From positions 1-34,747 of the forward strand of contig JAAUPF010000060.1 in NCBI GenBank assembly GCA_012034575.1: DNA of 34,747 nt, read 5' to 3'. A program made the translations under genes and the position numbers. The stretch is from Richelia sp. CSU_2_1 (GTDB taxonomy: Bacteria; Cyanobacteriota; Cyanobacteriia; Cyanobacteriales; Microcoleaceae). The notes below the pieces were generated by a model. That model did not search any database and was not told the DNA's origin. It was given only the letters and a program-made list of their open reading frames with translations. Of this stretch, positions 25,901 through 33,059 are shown piece by piece. How positions within the stretch are numbered: position 1 is the first letter of the stretch; every line of letters starts with the position of its first letter.

Positions 25901-27214
25901 GCTCGCCAGTTCCGTCGTAAATGCGGCTAAATCCGTCAGTTGATACGCAGCTTGAATCCGTCCCGCTTCAATACGCGAGAAATCCAGCAGCGTGTTGACC
26001 AGCTTGAGCAATCGCTGTCCGTTGCGCTGCACCATCTGTAACTGTTCGCGTTCTGCAGCGGGGATGGTTGAGCCCAGATTGGCGATCGCATCTTCTAAGG
26101 GAGCCAGCATCAAAGTCAGCGGAGTCCGAAATTCGTGGCTGACATTGCTGAAAAAGACTGTTTTAGCCCGATCGAGTTCGGCAAGTTGTTCGGCCCGAAG
26201 TCGCTCTTCTTCGTAGGAGCGGGCATTGGCGAGGGCCATCGCAATTTGTCCGGCAAGTTGACCCAAGAAGTTGCAGTAGGTTTCGTCGAGCCGGCGGCGG
26301 GGGCTGGCGACAGCCACCAGCACGCCAGCTACCCTGCCTTGACCGGTAGCCCAGATCGGCAGCACCATTGCTTCCTGGGGCGGCTCGGGCCAGGGGCCGC
26401 CGGGGAGTTCTCCAAAGTGTGACACCAGCCGATCGAGCTCCTGCGGTTGACCGGTTTGAACGGCAAGGGCGATCGACCAAGGATCTTTGCCATTTTCCCC
26501 GGTAAGATCCACTACCTCAGAAGGCGCAGAGTTGTCTGCGACGAACGCAGTCCCGCCATAGAGGCGAGCTTGTTTGCCGTCAGGGTCGATCGAGTAGAGG
26601 AACGCGCAAGGAATGTCAGCCGGATCTGACTCGATCGCCTCGATTATCGCTGCACAAGCTTCCTCGGTAGTTTTGGTAGTTCCGGTTTTGGATGCGACTT
26701 CCCGCAACAGCCGAGTGCGGCGATCGTTCAACACGCGATAGGTGGTTTCACTGACGACATTAAACACGCCATCAATCTCGCCCCCTTGTCCCTGAATCGG
26801 ATTGAAAGTGTACTCGAAAAAGCACTCCTCGGTATATCCAAATCGGTGCATCGCCAGCATTTCGTCGTTGTGAAAAGTGCCTTCGCCCGTAGCTGTAACG
26901 CCGGCAAGTTCCGGGCCGATACTATCCCAAATTTCCGACCAAACTTCTCGTGCGGGACGCCCCAAAGACCGTGGGTGCTTGTCACCGACGATCGGCCGCC
27001 AAGCATCGTTGTAGAGCAGTATGTACTCCGGTCCCCAGTAGATCGCGATCGGAAAGCGGGAGTTGAGGCAAATACTCAAGGCCGATCGCAAACTTTGGGG
27101 CCAGGTTTCAATTGCACCGAGCGGGGTTTGCGACCAATCGAGGGCCCGCATCCGCTGTGCCATCTCACTCTTGCCGCTAAAAAGCTGTTCGGCGGCTTGA
27201 CAGTCCTGAGTCAT
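22958..27214 (-). CDS. Hybrid histidine kinase with two kinase cores and two receivers
   Basis: A 1418-residue soluble signalling protein. In order: an N-terminal PAS-like domain (about 10-160: WSQTPLGAIETWPQSLRSAL); a GAF domain (about 165-330); kinase core 1 with H360 in NVSHEFRTPLTLM, N box NLLSNAFKFT, G1 DTGTGIP and G2 GSGIGLSL; receiver 1 with D698 in VLSDVMMPRLDG; two PAS domains (about 770-880 and 900-1020); kinase core 2 with H1061 in AVLSHELRSPLNPILGW, N box NLISNAVKFT and G2 GGLGLGLAI; and receiver 2 with D1347 in LLSDIGMPDLDG. No membrane segment is visible. Two complete transmitter-receiver units in one chain suggest an internal phosphorelay or integration of two inputs; the signals are unknown. 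The ATG at 27214 has AGGAA-type purines just upstream. Its end is strongly similar to the neighbouring kinase. Confidence 0.92.
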   Translation of the reverse strand: MTQDCQAAEQLFSGKSEMAQRMRALDWSQTPLGAIETWPQSLRSALSICLNSRFPIAIYWGPEYILLYNDAWRPIVGDKHPRSLGRPAREVWSEIWDSIGPELAGVTATGEGTFHNDEMLAMHRFGYTEECFFEYTFNPIQGQGGEIDGVFNVVSETTYRVLNDRRTRLLREVASKTGTTKTTEEACAAIIEAIESDPADIPCAFLYSIDPDGKQARLYGGTAFVADNSAPSEVVDLTGENGKDPWSIALAVQTGQPQELDRLVSHFGELPGGPWPEPPQEAMVLPIWATGQGRVAGVLVAVASPRRRLDETYCNFLGQLAGQIAMALANARSYEEERLRAEQLAELDRAKTVFFSNVSHEFRTPLTLMLAPLEDAIANLGSTIPAAEREQLQMVQRNGQRLLKLVNTLLDFSRIEAGRIQAAYQLTDLAAFTTELASVFRSAIEQANLHLVIDCPPLNAAAWVDREMWEKIVLNLLSNAFKFTLEGEIAVILKAQEDRIELEVKDTGTGIPEHELSEIFKRFHRVRGAKGRSFEGSGIGLSLVQELVRLHGGTIEVSSTIDRGTSFVVAIPAGCAHLPQERLDATRTLVSTATGATPYVEEAWRWLSEDFRLPILDSRLENAGVAIVDSNSVDRADRRKSKIPNPKSQILLVDDNADMRDYVRRLLSAGGYEVETAADGIAALEMVQQRLPDLVLSDVMMPRLDGFGLLQELRTNPSTRDIPIILLSARAGEEARIEGLAAGADDYLIKPFSARELLARVEANLRLSQLRREAMLQEQALRQEAEAAHQQVETILSSINDGFYVLDRDWRFTYANDRYCEIVGMLRSEILGQNIWKLFPAAVNTDAYVKFHQAMCEQTPLQFEYLYVPWNCWHDHRIYPSPNGLTVFLADITDRKLAQEKLRQRQAELEEAQRIGNFGNWYWDAATDVTTGSAQLLRIYGFDPERDTMPNFADQDGWLYSHDNWLRINAAVQSALETGIGYQLDLQAFRNGTPIWITTRSEVLRDSKGAIVGLRGTVQDITDRKLAEAEREQLLQREQAAREQAEQANRIKDEFLAVLSHELRSPLNPILGWAKLLTTGKLNATKTAQAISTIERNARLQSELIEDLLDVSRILQGKLRLNVSPVNLAVTIQGAIETVRLAAEAKSIGVKASLDPEVGKVSGDATRLQQVVWNLISNAVKFTPAGGRVEVRLEQVDSVAQITVSDNGKGIPANFLPHVFDYFRQEDGATTRKFGGLGLGLAIVHHLVELHGGTVAAESAGEGLGATFTVKLPLMQAQPAIELDRPDAEPLLNLNGVQVLAIDDETDSREFVAFVLEEAGAIVTTATTASAGFLALTQSVPDVLLSDIGMPDLDGYMLMRQIRALPPEQGGLVKAIALTAYAGDFDRQKALQAGFQGHLAKPIEPDELIEAIAALVGK

Positions 27215-27327
27215 TTTCCTGTTCCTTTTATCAAATACATTAGGGATTTACTCCCGCCCTCAAATCAGCGGATTGTTGTTAGAAATTGGTTTAATATCAA
27301 GTCCGATCGACTACCAATAATAAAAAC

Positions 27328-27385
27328 GGTTTGTAGTGAGGACAAAAGTATTCAAAAAGAAGGACTAAAGTCCTTACTACGAACC
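27328..27385. repeat. 58-bp hairpin element with terminal inverted repeats
   Basis: GGTTTGTAGTGAGGAC (27328-27343) and GTCCTTACTACGAACC (27370-27385) are inverted copies matching at 14 of 16 bases. Inside is the palindrome AAGGACT-AA-AGTCCTT (27360-27375). The right half, AAGGACTnAAGTCCTTACTACGAAC, is the same unit that forms the tandem array at 32665-32867. The right arm overlaps the last codons and stop (27377-27379) of the neighbouring kinase gene. It looks like a small MITE-like or REP-like element. Confidence 0.8.
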
Positions 27386-30300
27386 TTTATCGAGTATCAA
27401 CTGAGCGATTGCTTTCACTAACTTCTCTGGCTCCACTGGTTTGGTAACGTGAGCCTCAAATCCGGACTCGATCGCGCGGTGTCGATCGAAATCTCCTGCA
27501 TAAGCCGTCAGCGCGATCGCGCGCATCGTGCCGCCTCGATCGGGCGATCGCGATCGCACTTGCTGGATTAGCATATAGCCGTCCATCTCGGCCATCCCGA
27601 TATCGCTGATTAACAGATCGGGTACAAACTGCTCCAACACTTGCAAAGCCTCTGCACCGGAAGCAACGGCCTTCACGTCAGCACCGCTTTGTTCCAGCAC
27701 TAATGTTTGCAATTCGCGAGTGTCGCTGTCGTCATCCACAACCAAGATGCGCAAACCAGCCAGGGGTCTAGAAAGTGAGTCTGTGGGGGGGGGTAGGCAC
27801 GGGGGCACTACCCCTACCCGATCGCTATTTTCTGGAGAATGAAACCGCCCTGCCGAAGGGGCGGAGGGAGTGCCCGCAATCAGTGGCAAGGTGACAGTAA
27901 ACGCAGATCCTTGTCCTTCCCCCGGACTTTCTGCTGTGACTGTGCCTCCGTGCATTTCTACAATTTGCCGCACGATCGCCAGTCCCAGCCCCAATCCGCC
28001 AAATTTGCGAGTTGTGGAGCCGTCTTCTTGCCGGAAATAGTCGAATACATGGGGCAAAAACTTTGGATTGATGCCTTTGCCCGTGTCTGCAACTCGAATC
28101 CGAGCAGTGCGATCGAGTTGTTGCAGTTGGACGGTGACTCGTCCGCCGTTTGGCGTGAACTTGACCGCATTGGCGAGCAAGTTCCACAGCACCTGCTGCA
28201 AGCGGGCAGCATCACCAACAGCAGGGGGAATTTCCTCTGCTAGGTCGAGTTCGATCGCAATTTGCTTAGCTTCTGCTGCCAGAGACACCGTTTCGAGTGC
28301 TGCCGCGATCGCCAAAGTGAGGTTAACGGGAGCGGTGGTTAAGGACAACTTGCCCTGCATGATGCGAGAAATGTCGAGCAAGTCTTCAATCAGTTGAGTT
28401 TGTAATACGGCATTGCGTTCGATCGTGGCTAATGCTTCTGCTTGACGGGTGGGGTTGATTTTGCCACTTTGCAGCAGGCGGGTCCAGCCCAGGATCGGGT
28501 TGAGGGGCGATCGCAACTCGTGGGATAACACCGCTAAAAATTCATCTTTGAGGCGGTTTGCCGTTTCTGCGGCTTCCCGTGCCGCTTGTTCTTGTGCCAA
28601 CAAGCGGCTGCGTTCGGCTTCGAGTTGTTTGAGTTCGGTGATGTCGGTGGAAGTGCCGTACCATTTGCGAATTTGACCTCGATCGTCTTGAATGGGCGTA
28701 GCACGGGTGAGAAAGTAACGGAGAGTGCCGTCGGGTTGAATTAAACGAAATTGCGATTGGTAGGGCGATCGCGTTTCTTGCGCCCGAAGGAATTCTGCAC
28801 GAAGTGATTCCCGATCTTCTGGTACGATGGCTTCCTCTCTGAGCGCGCGATCGCGACTTTGCTCTCGATCGATCCCGGTGTATTCCGTCCAGCGATCGTT
28901 GATGAAATCCAAAGACCCGTCGGCATTAGAAATCCAGACGATTTGAGGCATGGCATTGGCGAGGTGGCGAAGTTCGGCTTCGCTCTGCCGCAGTTCTTCA
29001 ACGGCTCGCGTATGTTCGATTAATGACCAGAGGTGGACGACGAATTCTTGCAGCAGCGAGACTTCTTCGGGCTGCCAGTGGCGAACGGTGCGGGATTGGA
29101 CGGCAAGGGTCGCTACCCAACGTCCTTCGCAGATACAGGGAACTCCCACCAAAGCCCGGATGTTCAGCGAGAGAAAGTTATCTGCTTGCGGGGCGGTATG
29201 CGGGTGGGTGGTGACATCCGAGACGACGGCAGGTTGCCCCGCGCGAAACAAATCTGCGAGGTCTGGCAAAATAAAATCACAGATGCGATAAGTCCCGACT
29301 ACGCTGGGAAATTCTTGCCTGCACCAATCTTGCTCGACGATCGCCGTGCCTTGTACCAGATCGATTCTGTCCCACAAGGCGCGATCGACTTTTAGATATT
29401 CGCCGAGTTTACCGATCGCTGTTTGCGCCATTGTTTCAGCCGCAGACAACTGTCGCAACTCTCGATCGAGTCGGTTGAGAAACTGTTCGTTGAGTTGGGT
29501 TTGTTTGCGATGGGTAATGTCCAGCAACACGCCACGCGTCGCCAGCAGGGTGCCATTGGGGCTGTAGGCATAATTGCCTTTTGCCAAAATCCAACGAATG
29601 ATGCCATCTGGCCTCAGCGTCCGGTATTCAATTTCAGTGTGTCCTTGACCCGCTTGCAACTCGCTGACTATTGTCTGTACGAAGGGGCGATCGTCGGGAT
29701 GCACCGCTTCTAGAAACACCTGCATTGACATTTCGGTATCAGCAGGCAAACCAAACATCGCTTTGGCTCGGTCTGTCCAGGTTAGTATGTTTGTTGCCGC
29801 ATCCCAATACCACATCCCCAGATCTGCACCTTCGGTAGCGAGTCGGAGTTGCTCTTCACTGTGACGCAGAGCTTCTTCGGCGTGTTTGCGATCGGTAATG
29901 TCGTTGAAGAGGATGCCGACTTGCCGGAGTTCTGGCTTTCCGACGCGGAAAGCATGAACTTCATACCAGCGTTGAAATTCTCGGGCGCGATTTTCAAATC
30001 GGATCGATTCGCCTGTCAAAGCAACTTTGCCGTAAATCTCAAACCAATAGTCTTCGTGCTGCGGTGCCATTTCGCGTACTGTTTTGCCCACCGCGTTTTT
30101 TTTGCCCGTCTGTTTGTCGAAGGCTGGATTTGCAATCAGAAAACGGTAATCGATCGGTCTATTTTCACTGTCAAAAATCATTTCAACAATGCAGAAGCCT
30201 TCGTCGATCGACTCAAACAAAGTCCGGTATTTTGTTTCAGATTCTCCCAAGGCAAGATTCGCTCGATCGCGATCGAAGGCGATGCTGGCAATTTGAGTGC

Positions 30301-31159
30301 CAAAGTCTGCTAGTTGGTATTCCCAATCAGTGGGCATTCGCGCTTCATCAAAGCACAGCATCAACGATCCGAGGGGCAGATTCTGCGTACTCATCACCGG
30401 TCGGGAATGACAGGCGAAAATGCCATGAGCCGCACATAAATCCCGCCACAATTGCGACCAGCGATCGTCATTAACAATGTCCGAACAGTCAACCGGCTGA
30501 CCGCGATACACCGCCTCGCCGCAAGTCCCGATGCACAAATCGTTAATGGGTGCATCCTTAAGTCCTTGTCCGAAGGATGGTGGCAAGTCTGGGGCGATCG
30601 AACTGGGAAAAGTTTGTCTGTGAGTGTCGGCGAGCAAAAAGCAGGCACGGAGGCGGGGATTGAGCTCGGAAACGGCGGTACATACGGCTGCAAGGCATTC
30701 CGGTAAAGGGCGTCCGGAGGCGATCGACTTTAACAATCGCTCCTGTTCGAGCAACATCCGTTCGGTACGCTGGCGATCGAGCCTTTCTCGGACCGATCGT
30801 AATGCCCGCTGCACGCAAGGTATTAGGCGTTCTAATCGCTGTTTGAGAACAAAACCTGCCGCACCTGCTTCTAAGAGTGCGATCGTCCTTTCCTCACCTA
30901 TGCTGGCAGAAACAAAGATTAATGGAGTTTCGGGAGCGAGGTTGCGAGCAATCTCCAACGCAGCCATGCCATCAAGATCGGGCAAAGTGCAGTCTGCCAA
31001 AATCAAGTCAAAAACATGATTTTCCAGCACTCTGACAAAATCGGTGCGAGCATCCACCCGCAGCAGTTCGCAGTCAAATTCCCCTGCTACCAGCGTGGCT
31101 GCCACCGCTTCCGCATCGGGTAAATTAGCTTCTAGCAAGAGAATTTGGAGTTTTAACAT
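27377..31159 (-). CDS. Multi-sensor hybrid histidine kinase (REC-GAF-PAS-PAS-GAF-PAS-HK-REC)
   Basis: A 1260-residue soluble protein. The N-terminal receiver has D56 in LILADCTLPDLDG; its acidic pair is reduced (LLLEANLPDAE). A GAF domain follows (about 140-300), then PAS domains at about 310-430 and 440-560 (ESIDEGFCIVE; MWYWDAATNILTW), a second GAF (about 565-720) and a third PAS (about 725-845, ANAMPQIVWISNADGSLDFI). The kinase core has H880 in AVLSHELRSPLNPILGW, N box NLLANAVKFTP, G1 DTGKGIN and G2 GGLGLGLAI. The C-terminal receiver has D1186 in LISDIGMAEMDG, where the usual P after M is A. I chose the ATG at 31159, which starts at the receiver; a TTG at 31186 adds nine residues. The final codons and TAG stop lie in a repeat element. 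It is upstream of the other hybrid kinase with 162 bp between them, so co-transcription is likely. Confidence 0.92.
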   Translation of the reverse strand: MLKLQILLLEANLPDAEAVAATLVAGEFDCELLRVDARTDFVRVLENHVFDLILADCTLPDLDGMAALEIARNLAPETPLIFVSASIGEERTIALLEAGAAGFVLKQRLERLIPCVQRALRSVRERLDRQRTERMLLEQERLLKSIASGRPLPECLAAVCTAVSELNPRLRACFLLADTHRQTFPSSIAPDLPPSFGQGLKDAPINDLCIGTCGEAVYRGQPVDCSDIVNDDRWSQLWRDLCAAHGIFACHSRPVMSTQNLPLGSLMLCFDEARMPTDWEYQLADFGTQIASIAFDRDRANLALGESETKYRTLFESIDEGFCIVEMIFDSENRPIDYRFLIANPAFDKQTGKKNAVGKTVREMAPQHEDYWFEIYGKVALTGESIRFENRAREFQRWYEVHAFRVGKPELRQVGILFNDITDRKHAEEALRHSEEQLRLATEGADLGMWYWDAATNILTWTDRAKAMFGLPADTEMSMQVFLEAVHPDDRPFVQTIVSELQAGQGHTEIEYRTLRPDGIIRWILAKGNYAYSPNGTLLATRGVLLDITHRKQTQLNEQFLNRLDRELRQLSAAETMAQTAIGKLGEYLKVDRALWDRIDLVQGTAIVEQDWCRQEFPSVVGTYRICDFILPDLADLFRAGQPAVVSDVTTHPHTAPQADNFLSLNIRALVGVPCICEGRWVATLAVQSRTVRHWQPEEVSLLQEFVVHLWSLIEHTRAVEELRQSEAELRHLANAMPQIVWISNADGSLDFINDRWTEYTGIDREQSRDRALREEAIVPEDRESLRAEFLRAQETRSPYQSQFRLIQPDGTLRYFLTRATPIQDDRGQIRKWYGTSTDITELKQLEAERSRLLAQEQAAREAAETANRLKDEFLAVLSHELRSPLNPILGWTRLLQSGKINPTRQAEALATIERNAVLQTQLIEDLLDISRIMQGKLSLTTAPVNLTLAIAAALETVSLAAEAKQIAIELDLAEEIPPAVGDAARLQQVLWNLLANAVKFTPNGGRVTVQLQQLDRTARIRVADTGKGINPKFLPHVFDYFRQEDGSTTRKFGGLGLGLAIVRQIVEMHGGTVTAESPGEGQGSAFTVTLPLIAGTPSAPSAGRFHSPENSDRVGVVPPCLPPPTDSLSRPLAGLRILVVDDDSDTRELQTLVLEQSGADVKAVASGAEALQVLEQFVPDLLISDIGMAEMDGYMLIQQVRSRSPDRGGTMRAIALTAYAGDFDRHRAIESGFEAHVTKPVEPEKLVKAIAQLILDKGS

Positions 31160-31475
31160 TAAAATGAATCGGGAGGGAAGAATCAAACGGGGATAGCTAT
31201 AATTATCTATTTTGCCACTACAAAAAGGCAGAATTTAGTTGAGTAAAAACTACTTATCATATTTGGGCGATCGGTAAATCCCTCTCCAGACAGATCCCCA
31301 GGAATAACAAATGGAGAAACCGGGTTTCTGTCAGGATCTAATTTTCACCAACAATCTCTCGGAAGAAACCCGGTTTCTGTCGTCCAATAATCGCCACCAA
31401 ACAATAAATCAGGTTGCGATCGATATCTAGTTTTCACAAAAAGTATCTCGGAATAAACTCGATTTTTACTATTAT
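31160..31475. other. Intergenic region with paired AGAAACC palindromes
   Basis: 316 bp between minus-strand genes. AGAAACC-G-GGTTTCT (31315-31329) and AGAAACC-C-GGTTTCT (31364-31378) are two 15-bp palindromes about 50 bp apart. Their central bases are complementary, so the two copies are also inverted repeats of each other and could fold into one long hairpin. They lie just after the toxin gene's 3' side and upstream of the hybrid kinase. No gene was seen. Confidence 0.7.
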
Positions 31476-31838
31476 TTATTCATCTGAATTTAACTGAGAT
31501 AAGATACTGCGAATCTCATTAGGAGTGATATCTTCCCGCTCTGATTTTGAGTAAATTGTTAATAAAAGTACGCTTGCCTGTGACTCAATTTGATAGATAA
31601 GTCGATAGCCGGCACTTTTTCCTTTTTGGATGTCGCTATTTTTGACTCTCACCTTTAAGATGACATATTCTTCGCCCATTCCGACAAGTCGATCGCCTGT
31701 AAAGTCACCTGCTTGCAGTTGTTCGATAATTGGCTGAATATCCGATCGGATGCACCGATATTTTTTTGACAATCTATACAAATTTTCCTCAAATTCATCG
31801 GCGAATCCGATCGAAACTGGGTCAGGCTCATTCAGCAT
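31476..31838 (-). CDS. RelE/ParE-superfamily toxin
   Basis: A 120-residue type II toxin candidate. The sequence reads FADEFEENLYRLSKKYRCIR, DIQPIIEQLQAGDFTGDRLV, LKVRVKNSDIQKGKSAGYRL and ends LLLTIYSKSEREDITPNEIR. This is the compact RelE-like pattern found in many cyanobacterial pairs: a helical hairpin, then beta strands with basic residues (KVRVKNSDIQKGKSAGYR). Relatives cleave mRNA on the ribosome; catalytic residues differ between subfamilies, so the activity is inferred. The gene starts inside the end of the upstream antitoxin gene (11-bp overlap), the usual arrangement for a type II pair. The reading frame is full length, unlike the vapC relic at 4949-5130. Confidence 0.85.
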   Translation of the reverse strand: MLNEPDPVSIGFADEFEENLYRLSKKYRCIRSDIQPIIEQLQAGDFTGDRLVGMGEEYVILKVRVKNSDIQKGKSAGYRLIYQIESQASVLLLTIYSKSEREDITPNEIRSILSQLNSDE

Positions 31839-32082
31839 CGATCCTCTCCCATAACTCAGAAATCGGTCGGGTTTGTCCGGCTTTAGCTTGTTGCAAGGCT
31901 CTTTTGAGGCTAGCTTTTACTTCTTCAATGGGAGTATCATCAGGATCGATTTCAGCTTCTTCCGTTACTTCGGGAAAAAGTATGATTGCTCGAACGCGAC
32001 TGGGAGCGAAATTTTCCAGAGGCCGATCGAGTAAAAATTGTCCTTTTTCGTCCACAGTTCCTGTTACTTCAATGGCTTTCAT
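31828..32082 (-). CDS. Antitoxin partner of the RelE-like toxin
   Basis: An 84-residue protein: MKAIEVTGTVDEKGQFLLDR, then PLENFAPSRVRAIILFPEV, then an acidic linker (TEEAEIDPDDTPIEEVKASL) and a C-terminal helix ending PISELWERIDAE. The N-terminal beta-rich half resembles small DNA-binding or dimerisation domains of cyanobacterial antitoxins, and the acidic, likely flexible tail would wrap the toxin. It precedes and overlaps the toxin gene by 11 bp. Antitoxins of this class usually repress their own operon. The exact family name is uncertain. Confidence 0.8.
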   Translation of the reverse strand: MKAIEVTGTVDEKGQFLLDRPLENFAPSRVRAIILFPEVTEEAEIDPDDTPIEEVKASLKRALQQAKAGQTRPISELWERIDAE

Positions 32083-32174
32083 TTGTTTTGTGTCAGTAAA
32101 GTTTTCATCAATTATATCAGATTCGATAATATTTGGAGAAATTTGCGCTGTCAGAACTTGCTGTCGATCGCAAC

Positions 32175-32576
32175 TTATACTTGGCTAACTATCAGAGAAT
32201 TATCCATATTTATCTGCCAGTTTTCATCAACAAATTGCAGATTTTCATCATAAATAATGGTGAGTTCTCCCAAGTTATTTGTAAGATTGCCGCCCAACAA
32301 ATATTGAGAAGTTGTGTTCTTATCTTGCAGAACAAATTTCAGTTTAATCCAACGTTTTTTGTCTGCAACACCAATGGAACTGCTGACTAATTCAGCAGAT
32401 AGGGAACGAGGCAAAGTAATTTGTTCGTAAAAATTATCTTGTTCATCCCAGTAACCGCAGATTTTATAATCGCATAATTCCAAATGTTCTGTTACAAGGG
32501 CGTCGGTATTGAGATTTTCTAAGACTTCGGTTAAGTCTTGCCAAACAGGGTGATTTTTTAATTCTAGGTTTGTCAT
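32175..32576 (-). CDS. Hypothetical protein
   Basis: A 133-residue protein I do not recognise. It has no signal peptide or membrane segment and reads as a mixed alpha/beta soluble protein: LELKNHPVWQDLTEVLENLN, a segment CDYKICGYWDEQDNFYEQIT, and a strand-rich second half (WIKLKFVLQDKNTTSQYLLG; ELTIIYDENLQFVDENWQIN). It lies 92 bp upstream of the toxin-antitoxin pair on the same strand, but nothing ties it to them. The ATG at 32576 has no strong ribosome binding site. The coherent sequence and length support a real gene. Confidence 0.6.
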   Translation of the reverse strand: MTNLELKNHPVWQDLTEVLENLNTDALVTEHLELCDYKICGYWDEQDNFYEQITLPRSLSAELVSSSIGVADKKRWIKLKFVLQDKNTTSQYLLGGNLTNNLGELTIIYDENLQFVDENWQINMDNSLIVSQV

Positions 32577-32664
32577 GGCTGCTTGCTGGTTAATGCTCTG
32601 TTACAAAACCGGGAAAGTGTAAGACTCCATTTATTATTATTGCGTGAAAGCGGCGATCGACACT

Positions 32665-32867
32665 ACGAACTTTTAAGGACTGAAGTCCTCACTACGAACC
32701 CAAGAAGGACTGAAGTCCTTACTACGAACCCAAGAAGGACTGAAGTCCTCACTACGAACTTTTAAGGACTGAAGTCCTTACTACGAACTTTTAAGGACTG
32801 AAGTCCTTACTACGAACCCAAGAAGGACTGAAGTCCTTACTACGAACCCAAGAAGGACTTAAGTTCT
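32665..32867. repeat. Seven-unit tandem array of a 29-30 bp palindromic repeat
   Basis: AAGGACTGAAGTCCT begins at 32675, 32705, 32735, 32764, 32793, 32823 and, in degenerate form, 32853, so the period is 29-30 bp. Between palindromes lie CACTACGAAC or TACTACGAAC and either CCAAG or TTTT. Each unit holds AGGACT and AGTCCT as an inverted repeat. The connecting sequences are near-identical in all units, so this is a tandem repeat, not a CRISPR array. It shares its unit with the element at 27328-27385. The wider gap (32577-33059) has no gene. Confidence 0.85.
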
Positions 32868-33045
32868 GAGTTACCCAATCAAATTTAATTAGGTTAAAAT
32901 AATAGCTAATCGCTTTAACAAACTCGATCGAACTCGGCTTTAGAAATAGCCGAGCCTGCTGCAAAATCTCAAGCAAAGCCAGCACTTACCCGCTGGCGCA
33001 AATCATTTTTGATATTAAGTTCGGTAACAAAACATTTTGATTATC

Positions 33046-33058
33046 GGAGGAACCCTCC
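33046..33058 (+). promoter_or_regulatory. Ribosome binding site inside a perfect small hairpin
   Basis: GGAGG (33046-33050) is the Shine-Dalgarno sequence of the FAD oxidoreductase gene, 9 bp before its ATG. It is also the 5' arm of GGAGG-AAC-CCTCC, a 5-bp perfect stem with a 3-nt loop. If the hairpin forms, the ribosome binding site is hidden. It fixes the start at 33060. Confidence 0.6.
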
Positions 33059-33059
33059 T

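Noticed and set aside
23462..30706. Many long plus-strand frames opposite the two hybrid kinases
   Set aside because: They are antisense shadows of well-conserved kinase domains, caused by GC-rich codon bias, and lack starts with ribosome binding sites.
32583..32765. A repeat-coded frame (EVLTTNPRR units)
   Set aside because: It is only the translation of the tandem palindromic array.
32665..32867. A possible CRISPR array, because of regular 29-30 bp spacing and palindromic units
   Set aside because: The sequences between the palindromes are near-identical rather than unique, the period leaves no room for spacers of 30 bp or more, and no cas gene is near.
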